Assembly: GCA_902616715.1 (NCBI GenBank)
Contig: CACMTR010000001.1
Location: 1 to 64,000, forward strand
Source of the DNA: an uncultured SAR86 cluster bacterium
GTDB taxonomy: Bacteria; Pseudomonadota; Gammaproteobacteria; Magnimaribacterales; AG-339-G14
Direction of reading: 5' to 3'
DNA length: 64,000 nt
Part shown: positions 34,451 to 44,167 of the stretch, piece after piece
Layout: the number at the start of each line of letters is the position of its first letter
Numbering within the stretch: the stretch's first letter is position 1
The notes under the pieces: model-generated
Seen by the model: the letters and a program-made list of their open reading frames with translations, nothing else
Databases searched by the model: none
What the model was told of the DNA's origin: nothing
Position numbers and translations under genes: made by a program

Positions 34451-36484
34451 ATGAAATTTCTTAAGTCTCACCTTTTAGAAAAAGTACCAATGAAAATTGA
34501 TACTTCAAAACTTGAATCTGAATTGACAAGACTTGGATTAGAGGTTGATTCAATAGAAAAATTCAAAAATAAGTCTGATGTTTTATTTGATCTAGACTTG
34601 ACGCCAAATAGAGGAGATTGCTTTAGTGTTCTTGGCATTGCAAGAGAGCTGGCAGCTGTAAGTAACAAAAAAATTAAAAAGGAAAGCAATGGCTTAATAG
34701 CTTCTAAACTTACACCAAACTCAAAGGTTAAAATCTCCGCAAAAGGGGCCTGTCCAAGATACTGTTTTATTGAAATATACAATTTAGACAATACAAAAAA
34801 GTTACCTAGTTTTATTAAAGAAAGACTTGAGGCGGGTGGAATTAACTCTATAAATCCAGTTGTGGATATTTTGAATTATGTAATGTTGGATTTAGGACAA
34901 CCAATGCACGCCTTTGATTTAAATAAAATTGGAAAGCAGATAAATGTAAGGTTCGCTAAATCAAAAGAAAAAATTCATCTTTTAGACGAATCTTCTAAAG
35001 TCTTAAATGATAAATGCCTCCTAATATCAGATGAGAGAGAGCCTTTAGCTTTCGCTGGCATAATGGGAGGCATTAAATCTTCGGTGTCCGCAACTACTAA
35101 TTCAGTTTTTATTGAATCTGCTTTTTTTGCTCCAAAAATTATCCGAGGTAAGGCAAGAAACTTTAATATTCAAACGGATTCTTCGCAGAGGTTTGAAAGA
35201 GGAGTTGATTACAATATACAGTCACTTGCTTTAGTCAAAGCAACTAATTTAATCAAAGAGTACTTGTCAGGAACTTACTCAAAAATTTCGACAGTTGAAA
35301 TTAAGAGCAATCTCCCACGTCAAAAACTTATAGATTTAGATCTAAATCATTTGAATAAAAAGCTAGGTTTTGAAATTAAATTATCTAAATTAAAGAAATA
35401 CTTTGAAGCTCTAGAATTTAAAATTGAACACAATAAAAAGAACTCCTTAAAAATAAAGATTCCTAGTCATAGATTTGATATTGAAATCGAGGAAGATTTA
35501 GTTGAAGAAATCGCTCGTTTAGAGGGGTACGACAATATCCCTAGTATTGATCTTAAAACGTCAAGTTCAACATTTAGAAGTTCAAATTACATACAGACTC
35601 TTAATCTTAAAAAGTATATTGCGAATCAAGGTTTCCAGGAAGTAATTAACTATTCCTTTGTAAATAAAAAAAGTTTAATAGAATTAGGCATTTCGGAAGA
35701 ACTTATAGAACTCAAAAATCCTTTGAACGAAAATCTTGAGGTCATGAGAACAAGTTTATTTCCTGGTTTATTAAAAACTCTAAAAAGTAATTTAAATCGT
35801 GGTGAGAATTTCATGAAAATATTTGAGGAGGGAAAAGTTTTCAAAAAAACTTTTTCAGCACGTGAACAAAATATGCTCTCGGGTTTAATATTTGATCAAG
35901 ATAAAAAGAAAAATTGGAGTAGCAAGAAGCAATTTAGTTTTTTTGATTTGAAGAAGTTCGTTGTAGATTTGTTAAATCATCTTTCTGCAAAAGAGATAGT
36001 GTTCCAGCAAAGTAAAAATGCTTTTCTTCATCCAAATATTTCTATTGATGTAATTAAAAATAAACAAATTATTGGATCCTTTGGAAGAATTCATCCAAAA
36101 ATAAATAAGTCGATTGGTCTGAAAAAAAATTTCTTCTATTATGAATTCTTAACAGATGCTTTGAATTTTAAAAACAAATACAAGATTTCAGAATCTTCCA
36201 AATATCCGTCAGTACAAAGAGACTTGTCTTTTGTAATTCCAGGCGAAACTCAATTTGATAATTTAGATAAACTGGCTAGAAAGTTAGCTGGACCTAATTT
36301 GGTAAATCTAAAATTATTTGATCTTTATGAAAGCTCAGAAATTAAAAATAAGGGGTCTAGTTTTGCATTTAATTTTACTTGGCAGTCTAAATTTAAGACC
36401 TTAGAGGATAAGGATATTGATGTATTAGTTAAGTCTATAGTGGAAGGGTTTAAAGAGAAGTTTAATGCAACTCTAAGAAGTTAA
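34451..36484 (+). CDS. pheT: Phenylalanyl-tRNA synthetase beta subunit lacking the B2 tRNA-binding (OB) domain
   Basis: 677 residues against about 795 in E. coli. The first 35 residues (MKFLKSHLLEK, LTRLGLEVDSIE) match the start of domain B1 and run straight into its second half (LFDLDLTPNRGDCFSVLGIAREL). The roughly 110-residue EMAP/OB-type B2 domain normally inserted there is missing. The B5, catalytic-like and C-terminal FDX-ACB (SSKYPSVQRDLSFVIPG) parts are present. The sequence is in frame with no damage, so this is a real domain loss and the enzyme is probably active. ihfA follows after 1 bp. Confidence 0.95.
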   Translation: MKFLKSHLLEKVPMKIDTSKLESELTRLGLEVDSIEKFKNKSDVLFDLDLTPNRGDCFSVLGIARELAAVSNKKIKKESNGLIASKLTPNSKVKISAKGACPRYCFIEIYNLDNTKKLPSFIKERLEAGGINSINPVVDILNYVMLDLGQPMHAFDLNKIGKQINVRFAKSKEKIHLLDESSKVLNDKCLLISDEREPLAFAGIMGGIKSSVSATTNSVFIESAFFAPKIIRGKARNFNIQTDSSQRFERGVDYNIQSLALVKATNLIKEYLSGTYSKISTVEIKSNLPRQKLIDLDLNHLNKKLGFEIKLSKLKKYFEALEFKIEHNKKNSLKIKIPSHRFDIEIEEDLVEEIARLEGYDNIPSIDLKTSSSTFRSSNYIQTLNLKKYIANQGFQEVINYSFVNKKSLIELGISEELIELKNPLNENLEVMRTSLFPGLLKTLKSNLNRGENFMKIFEEGKVFKKTFSAREQNMLSGLIFDQDKKKNWSSKKQFSFFDLKKFVVDLLNHLSAKEIVFQQSKNAFLHPNISIDVIKNKQIIGSFGRIHPKINKSIGLKKNFFYYEFLTDALNFKNKYKISESSKYPSVQRDLSFVIPGETQFDNLDKLARKLAGPNLVNLKLFDLYESSEIKNKGSSFAFNFTWQSKFKTLEDKDIDVLVKSIVEGFKEKFNATLRS

Positions 36485-36485
36485 G

Positions 36486-36761
36486 ATGTCTATCACTAAA
36501 GCTGATTTAGTAAATCTTTTAAATCAAAAGCTAGGCTTGCCGAAAAAGGATTGTATTCAAATCGTTGAGAATTTTTTTTCTGAAATTTCTGAAGCTCTTG
36601 CCAAAGGAGAGGAGGTAAAGCTACCTGGATTGGGAAATTTTTCGACTTCTTATAAAAAAAGCCGTCCTGGAAGAAACCCGAAAACTGGTGAGAAGCATCA
36701 AATCAAGGCTAGAAACGTTATTAATTTTAAAGCAGGAAAAAAGTTAAGAGAACAACTTTAA
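36486..36761 (+). CDS. ihfA: Integration host factor alpha subunit
   Basis: 91 residues, HU/IHF fold: ITKADLVNLLNQKLGL, EVKLPGLGNFSTSYKKSRPG, RNPKTGEKHQIKARNVINF. The arm motif RPGRNPKTG is intact. Its place after pheT is the standard gammaproteobacterial location of ihfA. It is slightly shorter than the E. coli protein (99). Confidence 0.95.
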   Translation: MSITKADLVNLLNQKLGLPKKDCIQIVENFFSEISEALAKGEEVKLPGLGNFSTSYKKSRPGRNPKTGEKHQIKARNVINFKAGKKLREQL

Positions 36762-36764
36762 CGG

Positions 36765-37088
36765 ATGGAAATTGAATTAGAAAAAATTCCTAACAAAAAA
36801 TATTTTTCTACCTCTGAAGTTTCAAAAATAGTAGGCGTTAAGGCTCATACTTTAAGATATTGGGAAAAAGAATTTGAGAATCTATTTGAGGTAAAGAAAA
36901 CAGCAAATAAAAGAATTTTTTTAAAAAAAGACATTATTAATTTATTAAAAATTAAGAATTTGTTAAAAAAAGAAGGCATGACTGTTAAAGGCGCAAAGAC
37001 TAAAATTAAGAATTTTAAGATTGATACCAAAACTTCAATTGACTTATTACCCGCATTGAAGAAAATCTTAAAAGAATTAAAAAAATAA
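36765..37088 (+). CDS. MerR-family regulator (small)
   Basis: 107 residues. The winged-helix MerR start is clear: KYFSTSEVSKIVGVKAHTLR followed by YWEKEFENLFEVKKTANKRIFLKKDI. No effector domain or cysteine cluster is seen after residue 85. A MerR-like gene after ihfA is usual in many gammaproteobacteria; its targets are not known. The gap to ihfA is 3 bp, so it belongs to the same operon. Confidence 0.9.
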   Translation: MEIELEKIPNKKYFSTSEVSKIVGVKAHTLRYWEKEFENLFEVKKTANKRIFLKKDIINLLKIKNLLKKEGMTVKGAKTKIKNFKIDTKTSIDLLPALKKILKELKK

Positions 37089-37102
37089 TTTGGGAGAGAA
37101 AC

Positions 37103-37627
37103 ATGAGAAGAATTGTTACAGGGCACAATAAAGAAGGTAAGTCGATTATCAATATTGATGGTCCACCTGCAAGAACCTTAGGAGAAGACGTTGGCGGTCT
37201 TTATGAACTTTGGAATACCGACGGTAAAGACGTGAATTCTTTAGATACTATCGACAGAGCAGATTCTGAAGTAATTCTGTCACCACCTAGTGGAGGTACT
37301 AAGTTTAGGTATTTTCAGATTAACCCGATACCTGAAGGGGTTTCCGCTGAATTTATTGAACAAGCTACTGCTGAAGCCTTTGAAAAAATGGGTGCTGCGC
37401 ATCATCGAGTAGATACTTCTAGGCATCCAGCAATGCACAAAACCGAGACTGTAGATTATATAATTTTGCTAAAAGGCGAAGTTACTTTGATCCTAGACGA
37501 AGAAGAAGTTGCACTAAAACCTCATGATGTTGTCGTGCAAAGAGGAACTAATCATGCATGGGCAAATCATGGAGCTGAGCCAGCTCTTTTGATAGCAGTA
37601 TTAATTGATAGCAACGTAAGAGAGTGA
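37103..37627 (+). CDS. Cupin-domain protein
   Basis: 174 residues with a C-terminal cupin_2 barrel: metal-binding-type HPAMHKTETVDYIILLKGEV and the second motif PHDVVVQRGTNHAWANHG. The N-terminal part has no recognised domain. It could be a dioxygenase or a small-molecule isomerase. It is separated from the carboxyltransferase gene by no gap (adjacent bases), so the two are probably expressed together. Confidence 0.8.
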   Translation: MRRIVTGHNKEGKSIINIDGPPARTLGEDVGGLYELWNTDGKDVNSLDTIDRADSEVILSPPSGGTKFRYFQINPIPEGVSAEFIEQATAEAFEKMGAAHHRVDTSRHPAMHKTETVDYIILLKGEVTLILDEEEVALKPHDVVVQRGTNHAWANHGAEPALLIAVLIDSNVRE

Positions 37628-39221
<1,594 letters not shown>

Positions 39222-39269
39222 ATTTCATAATTTATTGCACACCATCTAAAATTTGATAAGGTTTAAAAC

Positions 39270-39785
39270 ATGAAATTTCTAATACCGATTACACTTTTAC
39301 TTGCTGGTTTGAGTCCTTTGCTTAATTCAAATGAAGGATTAGATGCAAAGGATTTGTTGCTTGAAGATTCTTACTTAAATTGTGGAAGTAGAGAAGGCAG
39401 GTTTAAATCTTTTGAGATTGGTAGATCAGGAAATGTAAAAGCAAAATCAGGGTTATTTAGTAATTACAAAATTACAAGAAAAGGAGAATTCTTTTTTTTA
39501 AACGGCGAGAAGTATCCTGAAACTAAGGAAAACTTCAGTTATAAAAATATTTTGACGTTAAATGAGAAGACTTTCGAAGAGGAAAGTGGAAAACTTAAAC
39601 TAAAAAATACAACTAAAATAGCTTCAAGTGAAAAAATAATCTCAATAAACTATTTTATTATTGATATAAATGAGCTCACTTTTAACAGAGCCCAAGAAAA
39701 TTATATTGAGGGAGAGATCGATAAGATTATTTTCGATCCCAAAGTAAAAGCCTTCGGTAAATGTACAAAAAAAACAATCTCATAA
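39270..39785 (+). CDS. Hypothetical secreted protein
   Basis: 171 residues with an N-terminal signal peptide (KFLIPITLLLAGLSPLL), cleaved perhaps near residue 20. The mature part is beta-rich with two cysteines (SYLNCGSRE, FGKCTKKT). I do not recognise a family. It lies 48 bp after the tRNA-Pro gene; TTGCAC and GATAAG in that gap may be a weak promoter. It is a short monocistronic gene that converges with the CoA transferase gene. Confidence 0.65.
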   Translation: MKFLIPITLLLAGLSPLLNSNEGLDAKDLLLEDSYLNCGSREGRFKSFEIGRSGNVKAKSGLFSNYKITRKGEFFFLNGEKYPETKENFSYKNILTLNEKTFEEESGKLKLKNTTKIASSEKIISINYFIIDINELTFNRAQENYIEGEIDKIIFDPKVKAFGKCTKKTIS

Positions 39786-39797
39786 AACTTCAATACT

Positions 39798-40982
39798 TTA
39801 AGAAGTTGCTACAACCTTTTTTTTAATAAAGTTTTCAATGATTGCATCATCGAAACCTAAAGAAGACAAAATTTCAAAGCTATGTTCGCCTAATTTTGGC
39901 GCAGGCCTTGAAAGCTCACTTGGAGTTTTACTAAACCTTGCGGCAGGTCTGGCTTGCCTTACTTCGCCGAAACCATCTATGTTAACTCTTAAAATAGACT
40001 CATTTGCTAAAATTTGATCATTATCCAAAAGCTCCATTCGGTCTAATAGCGGAGCGCTAGGCACTCCTTCTTCTTGTAGTCTTTTTAAAATTTCTGAACT
40101 TTTCCATTTGGAGATTTCTTCCCCAGTGATCTCTTTTCTAATTTGGGCATTGGCTACTCTTCCTGCGGGTGTCGCAAACCTCTCATCATCTATTAAGTCT
40201 TCTCTTTTGAGGGCTTTGCACATTCCTTTCCACTCCGCATCAGAAACAGCGCCAGCGGTAATATATTTATCTTCAGCTTGATAAATAAGATCTTGACTAC
40301 CTTGAAGTTTTCTAACATCAATTTCATTTTCAGCATAAACAATTCCTGCCATTCCTTCCGGCCAGAAAAAGGAAATCATGCAATCCAGCATAGATAATTC
40401 TATGTGTTGAGCGGTGCCATGTTTTTCTCTGGCATAAAGGGCTGAAGATATGGCTTGCGCAGTCGTTAAAGCTGTTACTTTATCGGCGATAATAATTCGA
40501 AACATTTTTGGTTTTCCTGTTTCTCTATCTGCTTGAATGTCTGTTGCTCCAGATAGCGCTTGGATGACGGGATCGTAAACCCTTGAATTAGCGTAAGGGC
40601 CTCTGTTTCCAAATCCACTAATCGAGACATAAATAATCTTTTCATTGAGCTTTCTAATAACATCTTCTCCAAAACCCATTCTTTCAATTGCACCTGGACG
40701 GAAGTTTTGCATGAAAATATCAGCCTCAGATGCTAACTTGAGCAAGATTTTCTTTCCTTCCTCAGATTTAAGATCAAGAGCAATAGATTTTTTACCTCTA
40801 TTGCAAGAAAAGAAAACTGGATTGACGCCATTGTGGGGCGCAGCCATATGTCTGACAAGCTCTCCGTTAACTGGTTCTACTTTAATGACCTCAGCACCTT
40901 GGTCGGCTAACATCATTGCCGCTACTGGGCCCGATACCATGCCTGTTAAATCTAATACTTTTAAACCTGTAAGTGGACCCAT
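39798..40982 (-). CDS. CaiB/BaiF-family CoA transferase
   Basis: 394 residues. The N-terminal PLTGLKVLDLTGMVSGPVAAMMLADQGAEVIKVEP and NRGKKSIALDLKSEEGK segments are typical family III CoA transferases, with an active-site acidic residue later. These enzymes move CoA between organic acids. The substrate cannot be assigned. The GST-like gene precedes it, with 3 bp between on the same strand, so they are probably co-expressed. Confidence 0.88.
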   Translation of the reverse strand: MGPLTGLKVLDLTGMVSGPVAAMMLADQGAEVIKVEPVNGELVRHMAAPHNGVNPVFFSCNRGKKSIALDLKSEEGKKILLKLASEADIFMQNFRPGAIERMGFGEDVIRKLNEKIIYVSISGFGNRGPYANSRVYDPVIQALSGATDIQADRETGKPKMFRIIIADKVTALTTAQAISSALYAREKHGTAQHIELSMLDCMISFFWPEGMAGIVYAENEIDVRKLQGSQDLIYQAEDKYITAGAVSDAEWKGMCKALKREDLIDDERFATPAGRVANAQIRKEITGEEISKWKSSEILKRLQEEGVPSAPLLDRMELLDNDQILANESILRVNIDGFGEVRQARPAARFSKTPSELSRPAPKLGEHSFEILSSLGFDDAIIENFIKKKVVATS

Positions 40983-40985
40983 AAG

Positions 40986-41618
40986 TTAACTCGAATAATT
41001 TATTTCCATAGCTTTAGTGTAAGCAGCTCTCTGAGAAATTCTTTCACGATAGATTGTAATATTTTTTGGCAGATCAAACTCATAAAAAATAGCCCAATCA
41101 AGACATGACATTAACAAAATATCAACTATTCCAAAACCACCAGTCATGATTGTTTGATTTTTCTCTAGATGTTTGTCGATAACTTTTAGATGTCTTTGTA
41201 GATATTGTCTACAAGAATTAACTACTTCAGGAGCCTCCCCATAGATCTCTTTGAGATCGTAATGGCGACGCATGACATACAAACTTGTTTCATCCACTTC
41301 TCCATAAATAAAGTTACACCACTCGTCTTCTTTAGCTTTGTCTTGCGAATTAGAAGGGATAAAAATATTTTTACTAGGAAAAGTATTTTGTAAATATCTA
41401 CAAATTGCCACGCTTTCAGAAAGACTGAAGTTTCCATGTTCCATCATAGGAATTTTTTGCTTGGGGTTTAAAGCAGTATATTCTTTTGAAAGAGTCTCAC
41501 CCGTTCTTGGACCGATTGGGTTTAATTTGTATTTCAATTCTAATTCTTCAGCCATCCAAATTAGCCTAAAAGTTCGAGCTGTGCCCGCCCCCCAAAATAT
41601 TAAATTTTCTTTAGTCAA
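40986..41618 (-). CDS. Glutathione S-transferase family protein
   Basis: 210 residues. A thioredoxin-like N-terminus (LIFWGAGTARTFRLIWMAEEL, NPKQKIPMMEHGNFSLSESVAICRYL) is followed by an all-helical C-terminal domain. It probably conjugates or reduces small molecules with glutathione. The specific substrate is unknown. It sits at the start of the operon with the CoA transferase, next to a bidirectional terminator. Confidence 0.88.
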   Translation of the reverse strand: MTKENLIFWGAGTARTFRLIWMAEELELKYKLNPIGPRTGETLSKEYTALNPKQKIPMMEHGNFSLSESVAICRYLQNTFPSKNIFIPSNSQDKAKEDEWCNFIYGEVDETSLYVMRRHYDLKEIYGEAPEVVNSCRQYLQRHLKVIDKHLEKNQTIMTGGFGIVDILLMSCLDWAIFYEFDLPKNITIYRERISQRAAYTKAMEINYSS

Positions 41619-41634
41619 CTTAACAATATCTTAT

Positions 41635-41665
41635 AAAAAAAGGGGCTTGTAAGCCCCTTTTTTTT
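41635..41665. terminator. Bidirectional intrinsic terminator
   Basis: GGGGCTT (41642-41648) and AAGCCCC (41651-41657) form a strong stem; flanking A and T runs (41635-41641, 41658-41665) extend it and serve as U-tracts on either strand. It ends the minus-strand ibpA transcript. Only a minus-strand gene arrives here, since the GST gene starts just to the left, also on the minus strand. Confidence 0.85.
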
Positions 41666-42110
41666 AACCTAAAAGTTTACTTTTTGATGTAAAACTTATT
41701 TTTCTTGGTTTTTGGTCTTCAGGAATTACTCTTTCTAAGCCTATGTAAAGCATTCCATTATTCAAAGCAGCCCCTTTGATGACCATGTCGTCAGAGAGCA
41801 CAAACTTTTTCACAAAGTCTCTAGCTGCGAGGCCTTGGTGCACAATGCCTTCACTTGCGTCTTTTGCTTTGGATCCAGTTATTGTTAGATTTTCAGCAAC
41901 AGCTTCAATATCAATTTCGCTTTCTTCGAAACCAGCTACTGCAACCTCAATTGTGTATTGTTCTTCACTAATCTTTCTTATGTTGTAAGGCGGATAGTTA
42001 GACGTTTGTTTGGAATTAGCCAGTAATGACAAGGTGTCAATCGTACGGTCAAATCCCACCGAAAAAGGAGAGATGTCTCTCCACAATAGTTCAAATGTAT
42101 TATTTATCAT
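41664..42110 (-). CDS. ibpA: Small heat-shock protein (IbpA type)
   Basis: 148 residues. The N-terminal ELLWRDISPFSVGFDRTIDTL and NYPPYNIRKISEEQYTIEVAVAGF, then LERVIPEDQKPRKI, are those of IbpA-like alpha-crystallin-domain holdases. It keeps unfolding proteins soluble after heat shock. The 5' region carries a sigma-32-like promoter (42174-42199) and a candidate ROSE RNA thermometer. A strong terminator follows the stop codon. Confidence 0.93.
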   Translation of the reverse strand: MINNTFELLWRDISPFSVGFDRTIDTLSLLANSKQTSNYPPYNIRKISEEQYTIEVAVAGFEESEIDIEAVAENLTITGSKAKDASEGIVHQGLAARDFVKKFVLSDDMVIKGAALNNGMLYIGLERVIPEDQKPRKISFTSKSKLLG

Positions 42111-42165
42111 TTTTTACTCCTATATAAAGCAAGTTAAAATTACGCCGACCCCAAAGGCATCAGCT
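42111..42165 (-). promoter_or_regulatory. Candidate ROSE-type RNA thermometer in the ibpA leader
   Basis: Read on the minus strand, TTGCT (42128-42132) lies six bases before the SD AGGAG (42117-42121), matching the conserved ROSE pairing of UUGCU with the SD. A second possible stem (GCC/GGC around 42139-42157) lies upstream. ROSE elements of ibpA genes melt on heating and free the SD. Pairing was judged by eye only. Confidence 0.5.
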
Positions 42166-42173
42166 ATATTTAT

Positions 42174-42199
42174 TTATGGTTCTTTTTGAAAAATTCAAT
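42174..42199 (-). promoter_or_regulatory. Sigma-32-like heat-shock promoter for ibpA
   Basis: On the minus strand, ATTGAAT (42193-42199) and ACCATAA (42174-42180) with 12 bp between resemble the RpoH consensus (CTTGAA and CCAT). The transcript would have a leader of about 55-60 nt that contains the candidate ROSE element. A similar pair precedes groES. Confidence 0.4.
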
Positions 42200-42212
42200 A
42201 GCGAGGTATAAT
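42186..42212 (+). promoter_or_regulatory. Sigma-70-like promoter for the Coq4-like gene
   Basis: TTGAAA (42186-42191) and a perfect TATAAT (42207-42212) are separated by 15 bp. The expected start point falls at or next to the ATG at 42220, so the transcript could be leaderless. This promoter overlaps the divergent ibpA promoter. Confidence 0.45.
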
Positions 42213-42219
42213 TTCTAGG

Positions 42220-42738
42220 ATGCTGTCTTTCAAAGAGCAAAACTGTGATTTCACTCTAGGAGAAGGAATCAAAGAATATAATGAATATTTAGTCTTGAAC
42301 GATAAAGAGGTACTACCTCAATTAAAAGACTCCTCTATTGTTATGGATCACGATGCGACTCATGTGATTTTTGGACTTGATACGACATTAGAAGAAGAAA
42401 GTTTACTTGATACCTGGGTTTTGTGGTGCTGCTCCTATAGGCTAAGTCATCTCATGTCGTATTCAAAACAACCAGAAATAAAAGATTTGTATAAAAAATT
42501 ATTTAAGGAGGTAGGAATTTTTAAATTTCTGCAACTTTTGTTCAATGTATTTCCAATAAAACTTAAGATTATCTTTGAACGAAAAAAAATTATGAATAAA
42601 AAATGGCCTTTTCAATTTCCGGAAGAATATTTAAATAGGAAAATTTGCGACCTGAGAAAAGAATATGGAATAGAAATTTTGAAAGAAGAAGATAAAAAAA
42701 TTAAAAAATTAATTTGGTCTGGAGCAATTAAAAATTAG
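42220..42738 (+). CDS. Coq4-like protein (HDxxHx11E motif)
   Basis: 172 residues. His44, Asp45, His48 and Glu60 (VMDHDATHVIFGLDTTLEEE) form the HDxxHx11E metal motif of Coq4, a ubiquinone biosynthesis organising protein or decarboxylase. The rest of the sequence is divergent; there is a hydrophobic patch (LLFNVFPIKLKII). The gene stands alone between ibpA and the PsiE-like gene. Coq4 in the strict sense is known from eukaryotes and many proteobacteria. The exact role here is not shown. Confidence 0.55.
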   Translation: MLSFKEQNCDFTLGEGIKEYNEYLVLNDKEVLPQLKDSSIVMDHDATHVIFGLDTTLEEESLLDTWVLWCCSYRLSHLMSYSKQPEIKDLYKKLFKEVGIFKFLQLLFNVFPIKLKIIFERKKIMNKKWPFQFPEEYLNRKICDLRKEYGIEILKEEDKKIKKLIWSGAIKN

Positions 42739-42770
42739 ACTGCATACTTAGAATCAAAAAGGGAGGAAAA

Positions 42771-43157
42771 ATGGATAAAACCCATATCATCACTGTGGTA
42801 AGTGAAAAAGTTCTATTGGCAATTATTGGAATAGCAACTTGTTTAGCTGCACTTCAGCATTTGTACAACATGTACTTGGCGATGGAAATTATGTTGGCTG
42901 ACTTATTTTTGCTATTCATATTTACTGAGATTCTTGCAATGGTCGCTGCATTTTATAGTTCAAAACGAATCCCAGTCACTTTGCCAATTATTATCGCAAT
43001 TACTGCTTTATGCAGATTAATCGTGATGCAAAATAAAGATATGGACGCTTTGATCATAATAGCTGAGGCAAGTGCTGTGATCATTTTAGCGGGAGCGGCT
43101 TATATCATGAGTCTCAAGGACAAGATGAGCCTTGAAAAACTAAAAGACAGAGATTAA
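42771..43157 (+). CDS. PsiE-like membrane protein
   Basis: 128 residues with four hydrophobic segments (VLLAIIGIATCLAAL, LADLFLLFIFTEIL, TLPIIIAITAL, ASAVIILAGAAYIM). The layout and the IPVTLPIIIAITALCRLIV segment are those of the PsiE (phosphate-starvation-inducible) family, whose function is not well known. It has a good SD (GGGAGGA) and converges with the TusA-type gene with a 4-nt overlap. Confidence 0.78.
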   Translation: MDKTHIITVVSEKVLLAIIGIATCLAALQHLYNMYLAMEIMLADLFLLFIFTEILAMVAAFYSSKRIPVTLPIIIAITALCRLIVMQNKDMDALIIIAEASAVIILAGAAYIMSLKDKMSLEKLKDRD

Positions 43158-43384
43158 GTTTCAGAATTTTTTTTTACTTTAAATTTCAATATCTCAGCTG
43201 AGATATCTTTAGAAATTAATTCATGATTTAAATATTCACAGAATTTTTCGACATCTTTTTCAGAAGTGGGATCAGTTGCGACTAACTCGACAATCTCGCC
43301 TGGGCTTGCTTCGTGAATTGCTCGATGCAACAGCATGATTGGTTCAGGACAAATCAATCCCGTGGCGTCAATCTTTTGTGCCAT
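43154..43384 (-). CDS. TusA/SirA-family sulfur carrier protein
   Basis: 76 residues. The active-site CPEP (Cys12) in ATGLICPEPIMLLH is the family hallmark. TusA relays persulfide sulfur for tRNA thiolation and other cofactors. The gene overlaps the upstream nucleotidyltransferase-cupin gene by 17 nt and the convergent PsiE-like gene by 4 nt. Confidence 0.93.
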   Translation of the reverse strand: MAQKIDATGLICPEPIMLLHRAIHEASPGEIVELVATDPTSEKDVEKFCEYLNHELISKDISAEILKFKVKKNSET

Positions 43385-44144
43385 AGTACCTTAGTCTTTC
43401 AATGTCGTTTTCATCAGTTTTCTCGCCATATTGAATTTCAATGATATGGCAAGGCTCTTCAAAGGGATTAGTTATTTGATGCCAAGCTTTCTTTTGAACA
43501 TGAAACACTTGCTCGGTTTTCAGTTCAATAGCTTCGTAAGTCGCAGCATCTTTTTCACTAAAATTTACGACGCAAGCACCTTTTGAAACAAACCAAATTT
43601 CATCTCGATGAAAGTGTCTTTGAAAACTCATGCCGTTATTGGGCGAAATTATTAACTCTTTAAGTTTTAAATTCTTGTCTTCAAATAAATTAAAAAATTT
43701 TCCCCAAACTCTCTCTTCAGAGGAGTACTCAAAATTCTTCAAGATCCAACTGGAAGAATTTTTTTTATCGTTGCCACCTATGCCAAAATGAAAACTTACT
43801 CCTTCAACTTCCATCTCGGGGATATTTCCTTCGTTCCTGTCACCACCATTGCAAAATAAAATTTCATCATTTGGGAATTTTAATTTTGTTTTTTCTAATG
43901 CATCTTTACAACTTCCAATATCATCGTCAGCAAAGGAAATCACTTCATCTACAGATTTGATGTTAGACAGGATGATCTTTCTTTCTTCAAAAGGCATAAA
44001 AAATTTTCCTTTCTTTTGAATCAACCAATCGTCACTATTTAAGGCAACAATTAGTTTATCTCCCATTTTTTTTGCGCTATTCAAATAAGAGATATGACCA
44101 GAATGTATTGGATCAAATCCACCGCTAACTAAGACAATTTTCAT
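43368..44144 (-). CDS. Nucleotidyltransferase (cytidylyltransferase family) fused to a cupin
   Basis: 258 residues. Residues 1-130 are a TagD/RfaE-type nucleotidyltransferase (GGFDPIHSGH with His14 and His17, FEERKIIL). Residues about 145-250 are a cupin (GMSFQRHFHRDEIWFVSKG, AWHQITNPF) similar to the cupin of type II phosphomannose isomerase. A nucleotidyltransferase joined to a sugar-isomerase-like cupin suggests the synthesis of an NDP-sugar or an activated polyol for the cell envelope. I do not know a named enzyme of this build. Confidence 0.75.
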   Translation of the reverse strand: MKIVLVSGGFDPIHSGHISYLNSAKKMGDKLIVALNSDDWLIQKKGKFFMPFEERKIILSNIKSVDEVISFADDDIGSCKDALEKTKLKFPNDEILFCNGGDRNEGNIPEMEVEGVSFHFGIGGNDKKNSSSWILKNFEYSSEERVWGKFFNLFEDKNLKLKELIISPNNGMSFQRHFHRDEIWFVSKGACVVNFSEKDAATYEAIELKTEQVFHVQKKAWHQITNPFEEPCHIIEIQYGEKTDENDIERLRYYGTKD

Positions 44145-44167
44145 TTTTAAATTTTAATCTATCTTCT

